This document shows positions 7,800-14,792 of a stretch of DNA of 19,344 bases, piece after piece. This stretch comes from Spirochaetales bacterium. Its GTDB lineage: Bacteria; Spirochaetota; Spirochaetia; Treponematales; UBA12059. Location: assembly GCA_016938515.1 (NCBI GenBank), contig JAFGUM010000175.1:1-19344 (forward strand), read 5' to 3'. How positions within the stretch are numbered: position 1 is the stretch's first letter; each line of letters begins with the position of its first letter. A program made the position numbers and the translations under genes. Below the pieces are notes generated by a model. It did no database searches. It was not told the DNA's origin and saw nothing but the letters and a program-made list of their open reading frames with translations.

Positions 7800-9764
7800 A
7801 TGGGAAGGATCATAGGCATCGATTTGGGGACCACCAACAGTTGTGTGTCCGTAATGGAAGGTGGCGAGCCGCTCGTCATAGCCAATTCAGAAGGCCAGCG
7901 GACGACACCGTCCATAGTTGGCTTCACCGGCAAGGGTGAGCGCGTGGTTGGTCAGCCGGCCAAGAACCAGATGATCACCAATCCGGAAAACACCGTCTAT
8001 TCAATCAAGCGCTTCATGGGTCGACGGTTCGACGAGGTTAACAGCGAGACCACTCTCGTGCCGTACAGGGTCGTCGCGCATCAGAACGACGTGCGCATCG
8101 ACGCCGCGGGCAAGCAGTACAGCCCGCAGGAGATAAGCGCGTTCATACTGCAGAAAATGAAGAAGACCGCCGAGGACTACCTGGGTGAAGCGGTTACAGA
8201 AGCCGTCATTACCGTGCCAGCGTACTTCAATGACGCTCAGCGCCAGGCGACCAAGGATGCCGGCAAGATTGCGGGGCTCGAGGTCAAGCGCATCATCAAC
8301 GAGCCCACAGCCGCCGCCCTCGCCTACGGGTTCAACAAGGACCAGAAAAAAGAAAAGACCATAGCGGTGTACGACCTCGGTGGTGGCACCTTTGATATTT
8401 CCATACTGGAACTGGGCGAAGGCGTTTTTGAGGTCAAGTCGACGAATGGCGACACCCATCTCGGCGGCGACGATTTCGATCGCCGTGTTATGGAGTGGCT
8501 GGTAGACGAGTTCAAGAAAGATTCGGGAATCGACCTGTCCAAAGACAGGATGGCCCTGCAGCGCCTCAAGGAAGCTGCCGAGAAAGCCAAGATTGAGCTG
8601 TCCAACGTCCAGCAGGCCGAGATAAACCTGCCGTTTATTACAGCTGACGCTTCGGGCCCCAAGCATCTGCAAAAATCGCTAACCAGATCGGCTTTTGAGA
8701 GGCTGATAGAGGACTACCTTGAGAAGTCCAAAGAGCCGTGCCGCAAGGCGATGAAGGATGCCGGTGTTACCCCCGACAAGATAGACGATGTCATTCTTGT
8801 CGGCGGCTCGACGCGCATACCGAGGGTTCAGCAGATAGTCAAGGAACTGTTTGGCAAGGATCCTTCCAAGGGCGTAAATCCCGACGAGGCCGTAGCCGTC
8901 GGCGCTGCCATCCAGGGCGGCATCCTCGGCGGCGACGTTAAAGACGTGCTACTGCTCGACGTAACACCGCTTTCTCTGGGTATAGAGACTCTCGGAGCCG
9001 TGTTTACCAGGCTCATAACGAGGAATACGACCATCCCGTGCCGCAAGAGCCAGATTTTCAGCACCGCGGCAGATGGGCAGAGCACCGTATCCATCCACGT
9101 GCTGCAAGGCGAGCGCGAGATGGCCAGCCAGAACCGCACCCTCGGCCGCTTTGACCTTGAAGGCATCCCGCCGGCTCCGCGCGGTGTTCCGCAGATAGAA
9201 GTTACCTTCGACATAGACGCCAACGGCATAGTGCACGTCTCCGCCAAGGATCTGGGCACCGGCAAGGAGCAGAAGATCCGCATCGAAGCGTCGAGCGGTT
9301 TGTCCGACACTGACATAGACAAGATGGTCAGGGAGGCCGAGGCGCACGCTGAAGAAGACAAGAGGGAACGCGAGCGCGCCGAGGCCCGCAACGAAGCCGA
9401 TTCGCTCATATACACCACGGAAAAGTCGCTCAAGGACTATGGCGACAAGGTAGGCGCAGACGACAAGGCCACGATAGAAGCGGCCATCGCCGACCTCAAA
9501 AAGGCTATAGAGACGAACGAGGCGGCGCCAATCAAGGAAAAGATAGAAGCGCTCAACCAGGCTTCCTACAAGCTCGCTGAAGAAGTATACAAGCACGCCG
9601 CCCCTGGGGCAGCCGGAGCCGAAGGCCCCGCGGCCGATGGTACCGGTGCGCAGGGAACTGCGGCTGGAGAAACCGGTGGAGACAGTGGCAGCGCCAATGG
9701 CGGCGCCAATGGCGGAGCCGAGGATGCCGATTACCGCGTCGTAGACGACGAAGACAAGAAATAG
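7800..9764 (+). CDS. dnaK: Molecular chaperone DnaK (Hsp70)
   Basis: DnaK is the ATP-dependent Hsp70 chaperone of the cytoplasm. The product is 654 residues. It has the nucleotide-binding domain (about 1-385) with [12 protein letters not shown] near the start, [15 protein letters not shown] and [12 protein letters not shown], then the linker [13 protein letters not shown], the substrate-binding beta domain and the helical lid. ATG 7800 has TAAGGAG six bases upstream, and the TAA there is the grpE stop. An in-frame ATG 66 bases earlier lies inside grpE and lacks family similarity. The tail after about residue 600 is a Gly/Ala-rich run with a repeated NGGA unit, ending in [13 protein letters not shown], which replaces the usual acidic end. 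Confidence 0.98.
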   Translation: MGRIIGIDLGTTNSCVSVMEGGEPLVIANSEGQRTTPSIVGFTGKGERVVGQPAKNQMITNPENTVYSIKRFMGRRFDEVNSETTLVPYRVVAHQNDVRIDAAGKQYSPQEISAFILQKMKKTAEDYLGEAVTEAVITVPAYFNDAQRQATKDAGKIAGLEVKRIINEPTAAALAYGFNKDQKKEKTIAVYDLGGGTFDISILELGEGVFEVKSTNGDTHLGGDDFDRRVMEWLVDEFKKDSGIDLSKDRMALQRLKEAAEKAKIELSNVQQAEINLPFITADASGPKHLQKSLTRSAFERLIEDYLEKSKEPCRKAMKDAGVTPDKIDDVILVGGSTRIPRVQQIVKELFGKDPSKGVNPDEAVAVGAAIQGGILGGDVKDVLLLDVTPLSLGIETLGAVFTRLITRNTTIPCRKSQIFSTAADGQSTVSIHVLQGEREMASQNRTLGRFDLEGIPPAPRGVPQIEVTFDIDANGIVHVSAKDLGTGKEQKIRIEASSGLSDTDIDKMVREAEAHAEEDKRERERAEARNEADSLIYTTEKSLKDYGDKVGADDKATIEAAIADLKKAIETNEAAPIKEKIEALNQASYKLAEEVYKHAAPGAAGAEGPAADGTGAQGTAAGETGGDSGSANGGANGGAEDADYRVVDDEDKK

Positions 9765-9784
9765 CTGGTCGAAAATAAATATGG

Positions 9785-9931
9785 CCACGGAGGCACGGAG
9801 ACACGGAGTCGAGATATTGAACTATGGGACAAGGAAGAAGGGAAGCAATTCGTCGCAGAAAAACGTTAGCTTGATTCCTCCATCTCATGTTGTTCTTTTT
9901 CGGCTGCCTCCGTCTCTCCGTGTCTCCGTGG
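9785..9931. repeat. 147-bp inverted-repeat element (CACGGAGR family) between dnaK and dnaJ
   Basis: The left arm (9785-9808) and the reverse complement of the right arm (9908-9931) match at 22 of 24 bases. Each arm is built of three 8-bp units of the form CACGGAGR. The 99 bp between the arms show no gene and no further pairing. Read in several frames the arms give short peptides such as ATEARRHG and NHGDTE, which I recall as typical of this widely scattered repeat type in environmental genomes. I see no clear target-site duplication and no transposase. It behaves like a MITE or REP-type element inserted in the chaperone operon. As RNA it could form a strong hairpin just upstream of the dnaJ ribosome-binding site. 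Confidence 0.85.
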
Positions 9932-9955
9932 TTCAATTAGTAAGGAAATTTACCC

Positions 9956-11098
9956 GTGGCTAAGCGAGATTATTACGAAGTTCTGGGGGTTCCCAAGAAT
10001 GCCAGCAAAGACGATGTAAAGAAAGCCTATAGAAGGCTGGCTGTACAGAACCACCCAGACAAAAATCCTGGCGACAAGGCTGCCGAGGAGCGTTTCAAGG
10101 AAGCCACGGAGGCCTATGAGGTCATTTCTGACGACCAAAAACGCGCCGCGTACGACCAGTTTGGCTTTGCTGGCGTAGACGGCATGGGTGGCCAGGGCGG
10201 CGCCCAGGACTTCACGAACATCTATCGTGACTTTGAGGATATTTTCGGGGGTTTTGGGGACTTCTCGAGCATATTCGACAACCTCTTTGGCGGTAGCGGC
10301 CGATCGGGTGGCGGCAGGCGTCGAGGTGAGCCGCCGCGGGGCGCCAACCTGCGCTATGATATGGAGCTGAGCTTCGAGCAGGCCGTCTTCGGTACGACGA
10401 TGGAGATAGCGTACAGCCATGACGAGGCGTGTCCGGTATGCAACGGGTCTGGATCGGAAGCTGGTGGCGGGCGCAAGGTCTGCCCAACCTGCCAGGGCTC
10501 TGGCCAGGTACGGCGCAGTTCCGGATTCTTTTCCATAGCCAGCCCCTGCCCCACCTGCGGTGGAGAAGGGCACATCATAGACAAGCCGTGTCGGTCGTGT
10601 GGTGGCTCTGGCCTGCTCAAGAAAAAGCAGAAGATAAAAGTAACCATACCGCCGGGAATTGACGATGGCAAACGCCTGTCGGTACCGGGACAGGGTGATG
10701 CTGGTCCCAACGGCGGCAGGCCTGGCGATCTGTACGTATTCATCCACGTCAAGCCGCACGAGTTCTTCGAACGCGACGGCTACGACCTGTACTGCGCGGT
10801 GCCCGTTTCAATCATGAAAGCGACCCTGGGCGGAGAAATAACCGTACCCACCATAGACGGCAAAAAGGTCAAGGTAACCGTGCCGCAGGCTTCCCAGCAC
10901 GGCAAAATGCTCCGGCTGCGAGAAGAAGGGGTGCCGGGAGCCAACGGCAGCGCCCGGCGCGGAGATATGTACATCAAGCTTATGGTGCAAGTACCTCAGA
11001 AGCTGTCGCGCAAGGGCAAAGAACTACTGGAAGAGCTTCAGCGTGTCGAGGGTGATACTGACACTCCCCGGCCGATAAAGCTTTCAGATCTCAAGTAG
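9956..11098 (+). CDS. dnaJ: Chaperone protein DnaJ (type I Hsp40)
   Basis: DnaJ delivers unfolded clients to DnaK and stimulates its ATPase. All domains of a type I protein are present in 380 residues. These are the J-domain (1-70) with HPD at 33-35, a Gly/Phe-rich linker (about 72-125), and four zinc-binding CxxCxGxG repeats (Cys159/162, 176/179, 198/201 and 212/215). The C-terminal peptide-binding domain follows. The start is GTG 9956 with AAGGA nine bases upstream. The gene is separated from dnaK by 191 bp holding the inverted-repeat element, whose right arm ends 11 bp before the Shine-Dalgarno. Whether dnaJ is still cotranscribed with dnaK is therefore open. Confidence 0.97.
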   Translation: MAKRDYYEVLGVPKNASKDDVKKAYRRLAVQNHPDKNPGDKAAEERFKEATEAYEVISDDQKRAAYDQFGFAGVDGMGGQGGAQDFTNIYRDFEDIFGGFGDFSSIFDNLFGGSGRSGGGRRRGEPPRGANLRYDMELSFEQAVFGTTMEIAYSHDEACPVCNGSGSEAGGGRKVCPTCQGSGQVRRSSGFFSIASPCPTCGGEGHIIDKPCRSCGGSGLLKKKQKIKVTIPPGIDDGKRLSVPGQGDAGPNGGRPGDLYVFIHVKPHEFFERDGYDLYCAVPVSIMKATLGGEITVPTIDGKKVKVTVPQASQHGKMLRLREEGVPGANGSARRGDMYIKLMVQVPQKLSRKGKELLEELQRVEGDTDTPRPIKLSDLK

Positions 11099-11124
11099 CC
11101 ATACTGCTCGTCAGGGCAGTATGG
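11099..11124. terminator. Shared hairpin between convergent dnaJ and the HMA gene
   Basis: CCATACTGC (11099-11107) and GCAGTATGG (11116-11124) form a perfect 9-bp stem with an 8-base loop. It begins directly after the dnaJ stop and contains the stop codon and last codons of the converging gene. No T tract follows on either side, so it may act as a bidirectional hairpin or 3'-end stabiliser rather than a classic terminator. Confidence 0.45.
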
Positions 11125-11320
11125 ACACTACCTGGTAACCGGCTTTCTCTACCGCGCCGCGCAGGGTGTTGGCGTCGATGCCGTCGCCTTCGACGACGGC
11201 TTTGCCGTCTATCAGCGCTACCTTCACGCTCGTAACACCGGGAGCCGACGCCATGGCGGTCTGTACGCGCATGGCGCAGCTGCCGCAGCTCATACCCTCT
11301 ATGGTAACTATCTTCTTCAT
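11111..11320 (-). CDS. Heavy-metal-associated (HMA) domain protein, CopZ-like
   Basis: This 69-residue protein is a single ferredoxin-like HMA domain. The metal-binding loop is GMSCGSCAMRV, with cysteines in the CxxC spacing, and the end has the AVEKAGYQV motif typical of these domains. The family binds Cu(I) or a similar soft metal and passes it to P-type ATPases, but no ATPase gene is in the window. It starts 14 bp downstream of tpx on the same strand, so the two are probably cotranscribed. A GGAG sits 10 bases before the ATG. Loop residues between the cysteines (Gly-Ser) differ from the Ala-Ser/Ala-Ala common in CopZ, so the metal is uncertain. Confidence 0.88.
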   Translation of the reverse strand: MKKIVTIEGMSCGSCAMRVQTAMASAPGVTSVKVALIDGKAVVEGDGIDANTLRGAVEKAGYQVVSILP

Positions 11321-11334
11321 CGGCAGTAGTCTCC

Positions 11335-11853
11335 TCAGTATCCCGCCAGGGCAGTCCTGGCGGCGGCCAGGGCTTTGTCGTAGTCGGGTTCCTGCGCAAT
11401 TTCTGGCACCTGCTCGGTGTACACTATCTTTCCTGAAGCATCGGCGACGATTATTGCCCGCGACAGCAAGCCCGCCATGGGTCCATCGGTTATGACGACG
11501 CCATACGCTTCGCCAAACTCCCGGTTCCGTAATTCAGACAGCGTTATTACTGTGTCGATGCCTTCTGCTTCGCAGAAACGCTTCTGCGCAAACGGCAGGT
11601 CGCGGCTGATGGTGAGCACGAGCGCTCCGCCAAGCTCCTGTATCCTGGTGTTGAACGCTCTAGCGCTGGCGGCGCAGACACCCGTGTCGAGGCTGGGTAC
11701 GATGTTGAGGATGAGCGTCTTGCCCTTGAAGTCAGCAAGCTTCGCGTCTGAGAGATCCGATCTCGTCAATTCAAAATCGACAAGATGGGTGCCAACGGCG
11801 GGCAGCGAGCCCGAAGTATGAATCTGGTTGCCCTTGAGCAGTATGGTTGCCAT
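11335..11853 (-). CDS. tpx: Thiol peroxidase (atypical 2-Cys peroxiredoxin, Tpx)
   Basis: Tpx reduces hydrogen peroxide and alkyl hydroperoxides using thioredoxin as donor. The 172-residue product matches the family length. The peroxidatic cysteine is Cys60 in SLDTGVCAASARAFN and the resolving one Cys94 in KRFCEAEG, positions equivalent to the Cys61/Cys95 pair of E. coli Tpx. I chose ATG 11853 because AAGGAG precedes it at good spacing and the protein then begins at the conserved region; an upstream in-frame start would add 22 unrelated residues. It is the first gene of a pair with the HMA protein and diverges from the acyltransferase gene. Confidence 0.95.
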   Translation of the reverse strand: MATILLKGNQIHTSGSLPAVGTHLVDFELTRSDLSDAKLADFKGKTLILNIVPSLDTGVCAASARAFNTRIQELGGALVLTISRDLPFAQKRFCEAEGIDTVITLSELRNREFGEAYGVVITDGPMAGLLSRAIIVADASGKIVYTEQVPEIAQEPDYDKALAAARTALAGY

Positions 11854-11898
11854 GTCTCTCTCCTTGGTTTCTAGTACGTGCATAACCCGACGGCCGAT

Positions 11899-11910
11899 GC
11901 TGGCACCAGC
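11899..11910. promoter_or_regulatory. 12-bp palindrome in the tpx leader
   Basis: GCTGG-CA-CCAGC is a perfect 5-bp-arm palindrome about 46 bp upstream of the tpx start. It could be an operator half-site pair or chance; nothing else supports a specific regulator. The AT-rich stretch 11926-11992 next to it probably holds the divergent promoters for tpx and the acyltransferase, but no convincing -35/-10 pair stands out. Confidence 0.2.
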
Positions 11911-12027
11911 GCGGGTCATTTTTCTTATTGATAATGTAATAATTTTGCCGGCGTTATAAAAGCGAATGGGAATTCAACTATAAACGGCGCACTTGCGGGC
12001 AGGTTGTCGTAGCAGTATGCTCCAGTC

Positions 12028-13392
12028 ATGAAGAGCACGCCGTACGCCCGCCCTGTATCACGGGCGCTGCCCGATGTAGGACTGGCCACACCAAGCGTAT
12101 CAAGGAGATTGCTCGCGTTTCTAGGCGTTATAGCGGGACCGTACCTGCGACTGAGCCTCGGATTTGAGCGGGTGGAGCTACGGCACGTGGAAACCTTCGT
12201 TGCCGAGGTCACGCGCGCACTGCGTGGTGAGACCAGGCTGATCGTGGCTTTCAGGCACCCCTTTGGGGATGAAGCCATGCTCGTGTCATGGGTGATGGCC
12301 CGCGGCGTGATCCGCGAGGCCAGGCGCCTTGGTGTGCGCCTGCCTGCTCGCCCTCACGCCGTGTTCGTGCACGGCTACGAAGTGCCCCGCTGGAGCGGCC
12401 CTTTCGTGCGGTGGCTACTGCCCCGGGTGGGGGCCATGCCGGTACACCACAGCAAGCTCGATTCCGATAGCCTCGCGCGCATCCGAAACGCCATAGTAGA
12501 CGGGCCCTACCCGCTGGCAATCGCGCCAGAAGGCCAGGTGAGCTACACGAGCGAAGACGTACCCAGGCTGGAACAGGGAACGATGCGGCTGGGATTCCAG
12601 GCCGTTGAAAAACTATTGACCGCCGGCCGCTCAGAACACGTGCGCGTGCTGCCCTTGTCGATACACAATCGATACGGCCCGCGGGCGCTACCCGGGCTGA
12701 GGCGGCTTGTATCCCAGATCGAGTCGTTTGCTGGATTGACGGCGCCGGCAGGAACCGGGGGCGGGTTGCCGGGCCTGTCGGAGAGGATGAGTGCCTGCCT
12801 GGAGCGCGTTACCGAGCTGGCGGAGCGCCAGTACAACCTGGCGGTAGACGCCGGTCGAGCCATACACGAACGGATCCACGATATAGTAGAAGCCGCCCTC
12901 GACGCGTCCGAGCGTCTGCTCGGCCTGCCGCGGGGAGCTGGAGACGATTTAGACCGACTGTACCGCATCAGGCAGACTGGCTGGGACAGAATTTTCCTGG
13001 CACCCGGCAACAATCCTGAAGACAAGCCTCCCCTAGAGCGCGCCATCGCCGACAGGCTGGCCGGCGAGGCGTGGTACGCTCTCCGCCACATGGAACTGGC
13101 GGATTTCGCGTGGTACCTCCGCTCGACCCCACCGCCCGATGGCGCGCCACTGCATGCTATAGTGGAATACGCGCAGAACCTGTGGGATTTTGCCAACCGC
13201 CTCGCCGGTGGGGCTATCTCCGGCCGCGTCAACGTGCGCCCAAAACGCGCCATCGTGGTCGTTGCTCCGGCGCTGGATCTGACGAGCCGGCTACCCGAGC
13301 TGCATTCCGGGAGAAAAGCCGCGTACGCCGCGGCTATGAACGATCTGGAGTCATCATACAGACAGTGCATCAAGGAGATGGTACATGAATAG
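12028..13392 (+). CDS. PlsC-like phospholipid/glycerol acyltransferase with long C-terminal extension
   Basis: This 454-residue protein belongs to the LPLAT acyltransferase superfamily by two motifs. The first is AFRHPFGDEAML (74-85), in the place of the catalytic HX4D block. The second is APEGQVSYTSEDVPRLEQGT (166-185), matching the substrate-binding PEG motif III. A hydrophobic segment at about 27-45 could anchor it. The expected reaction is acylation of lysophosphatidic acid or another lysolipid. The catalytic block is unusual: Asp81 gives HX3D and Glu82 gives HX4E instead of HX4D. The 230-residue C-terminal part is mostly helical and I do not recognise it. No Shine-Dalgarno precedes ATG 12028. 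The stop overlaps the transporter gene by 8 bp, suggesting translational coupling. Confidence 0.75.
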   Translation: MKSTPYARPVSRALPDVGLATPSVSRRLLAFLGVIAGPYLRLSLGFERVELRHVETFVAEVTRALRGETRLIVAFRHPFGDEAMLVSWVMARGVIREARRLGVRLPARPHAVFVHGYEVPRWSGPFVRWLLPRVGAMPVHHSKLDSDSLARIRNAIVDGPYPLAIAPEGQVSYTSEDVPRLEQGTMRLGFQAVEKLLTAGRSEHVRVLPLSIHNRYGPRALPGLRRLVSQIESFAGLTAPAGTGGGLPGLSERMSACLERVTELAERQYNLAVDAGRAIHERIHDIVEAALDASERLLGLPRGAGDDLDRLYRIRQTGWDRIFLAPGNNPEDKPPLERAIADRLAGEAWYALRHMELADFAWYLRSTPPPDGAPLHAIVEYAQNLWDFANRLAGGAISGRVNVRPKRAIVVVAPALDLTSRLPELHSGRKAAYAAAMNDLESSYRQCIKEMVHE

Positions 13393-14740
13393 CAAAGAAC
13401 GAACCGGCCGCCTGCCAGTGCGGACAAAGCTGGGCTTCGGCGTAGCAGACCTGGGGGGCAACCTGTTCTTCACGGCGATGGGGTTCTGGTCACTCAATTA
13501 CCTGACGGATACCGTGGCGATCCCGGCCGCCGCCGCCGGTGCCGCCGTGATGATAGGCAAGCTGTGGGACGCGGTTACAGATCCGACGATGGGCTATATC
13601 TCCGACCGCACGAGAACCCGCTGGGGACGAAGGCGCCCCTACCTGCTCTTTGGCTCGATACCGTTGTTCCTGAGCATGTGGTTTTTCTTTACCAACCCGC
13701 ACATAGACAACGTTGCGCTGGCGACCGTATGGGCTGCTTTCGCGCTCTGCCTGCTCAATACCGCCTACACGGTGGTCAACATTCCTTATTCGTCGCTGAC
13801 CCCGGAACTCACGCAGGATTACCACGAGCGATCCAGCCTCAATGGGTACCGTTTCGGTTTCGCGGTGATAGGTACCATACTAGGTGCCGGCGCCGTTTTG
13901 CCGATTATAGGACTGTTTGAAACGAGGGACGCCGGCTTCTCGGCAGTAGGCGCACTGCTCGGCGTCGTCATGGCTGTTACCGCGCTCATCACCTTTGCGT
14001 CGGTACGGGAACCGGATCACAGCGCGACACCCAGGCCCACCGAGGGTTTCTTTGCTACGTTCCTGGCGGTGTTCAACAACAAGCCGTACGTTATCATACT
14101 GCTTACCTACGCGCTCAACCTCACCGCGCTCAATTTTGTCCAGGGTATACTCGTATACTACTTCAAGTACCTGTACAGGGACGAAGGAGCTACCACCATC
14201 GCGATGATACTGCTGCTCGTCGTGGCAATGCTGTTCATTCCGGTGTCGGTGCTCGTGTCCAGGCACATTGGCAAGAAGCGTACCTACCAGGTGTCTTTCT
14301 TCGTGCTAGCGACCGCCTGCCTGGCTATCTTCTTCCTGGGCCACGTGCTGGGTATGGGTTTCTTCCTGGCCATGATGGTGTACGCGGGCATAGGCATCGG
14401 GTTTGGTTACGTCGCACCGTGGGCCATGGTTCCGGATACCATAGAGTACGACGCCGTGCGCACCGGCAAGCGCAAGGAAGGGGCCTTCTACGGAATGTGG
14501 ACGTTTACTTCCAAAGTAGGCACCTCCCTCGCCATCTTTTTAACCGGTGTTATCCTCGATCTGGCTCGCTATTCGCCAAACCTGGCAGAGCAGGCGGATT
14601 CAGCGACGCTGGCCATTCGCCTCATCGTGGGCCCCATTCCCGCGGTGGTGTTCATTGCCGCCATAATTCTCGTGCAGTTCTATCCCATAGACGAAAAGAG
14701 CTACGCGACGATGATGGCGGAGGCCGGCAAAAAAGACTGA
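13385..14740 (+). CDS. MFS_2 / GPH-family cation symporter
   Basis: This is a 451-residue membrane protein with about 12 helices, of the glycoside-pentoside-hexuronide (MelB-like) family. The signature is WDAVTDPTMGYISDRT followed by RTRWGRRRPY (61-86), with Asp62, Asp66 and Asp74 in the cation-site region. A second hallmark is NIPYSSLTPELT in the first half. Members usually import sugars with Na+ or H+. The animal lysophospholipid carrier MFSD2A belongs to the same superfamily. Here the gene overlaps an acyltransferase gene and precedes a fatty-acid kinase, so a lipid substrate is a reasonable alternative (inference). AAGGAG lies upstream of ATG 13385. The sequence alone does not settle the substrate. 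Confidence 0.88.
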   Translation: MNSKERTGRLPVRTKLGFGVADLGGNLFFTAMGFWSLNYLTDTVAIPAAAAGAAVMIGKLWDAVTDPTMGYISDRTRTRWGRRRPYLLFGSIPLFLSMWFFFTNPHIDNVALATVWAAFALCLLNTAYTVVNIPYSSLTPELTQDYHERSSLNGYRFGFAVIGTILGAGAVLPIIGLFETRDAGFSAVGALLGVVMAVTALITFASVREPDHSATPRPTEGFFATFLAVFNNKPYVIILLTYALNLTALNFVQGILVYYFKYLYRDEGATTIAMILLLVVAMLFIPVSVLVSRHIGKKRTYQVSFFVLATACLAIFFLGHVLGMGFFLAMMVYAGIGIGFGYVAPWAMVPDTIEYDAVRTGKRKEGAFYGMWTFTSKVGTSLAIFLTGVILDLARYSPNLAEQADSATLAIRLIVGPIPAVVFIAAIILVQFYPIDEKSYATMMAEAGKKD

Positions 14741-14750
14741 AAACGGGCGC

Positions 14751-14777
14751 TTGACCTTTTGTGCATGACACTATTAC
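14751..14777 (+). promoter_or_regulatory. Candidate promoter for the fatty-acid-kinase fusion gene
   Basis: TTGACC (14751-14756) and TATTAC (14772-14777) are 15 bp apart, the same short spacing as the candidate grpE promoter. A start site about 7 bases later would fall near 14784, only a few bases before ATG 14788. That would give a nearly leaderless message, consistent with the missing Shine-Dalgarno. One arm of the inverted repeat lies in the spacer. Confidence 0.35.
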
Positions 14778-14792
14778 TCTAGATGTCATGCA
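14762..14792. promoter_or_regulatory. Perfect 9-bp inverted repeat spanning the -10 and start codon of the fusion gene
   Basis: TGCATGACA (14762-14770) and TGTCATGCA (14784-14792) are exact reverse complements separated by 13 bases. The likely start ATG (14788) lies in the right arm and the candidate -10 box lies in the spacer. The site could be the operator of a repressor that blocks RNA polymerase, or an RNA hairpin hiding the start codon. Confidence 0.6.

Noticed and set aside
8949..9788. Long minus-strand open frame opposite the 3' half of dnaK
   Set aside because: Antisense of a strongly conserved gene, with no motif. Such antisense frames are common opposite dnaK.
9781..9963. Small open frames inside the dnaK-dnaJ repeat element
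   Set aside because: The peptides arise from the CACGGAGR units and have no ribosome-binding site; they are by-products of the repeat.
12543..13427. Minus-strand open frame of about 290 codons opposite the acyltransferase
   Set aside because: Ser/Arg-rich, no recognisable domain, and it conflicts with the translationally coupled plus-strand genes.
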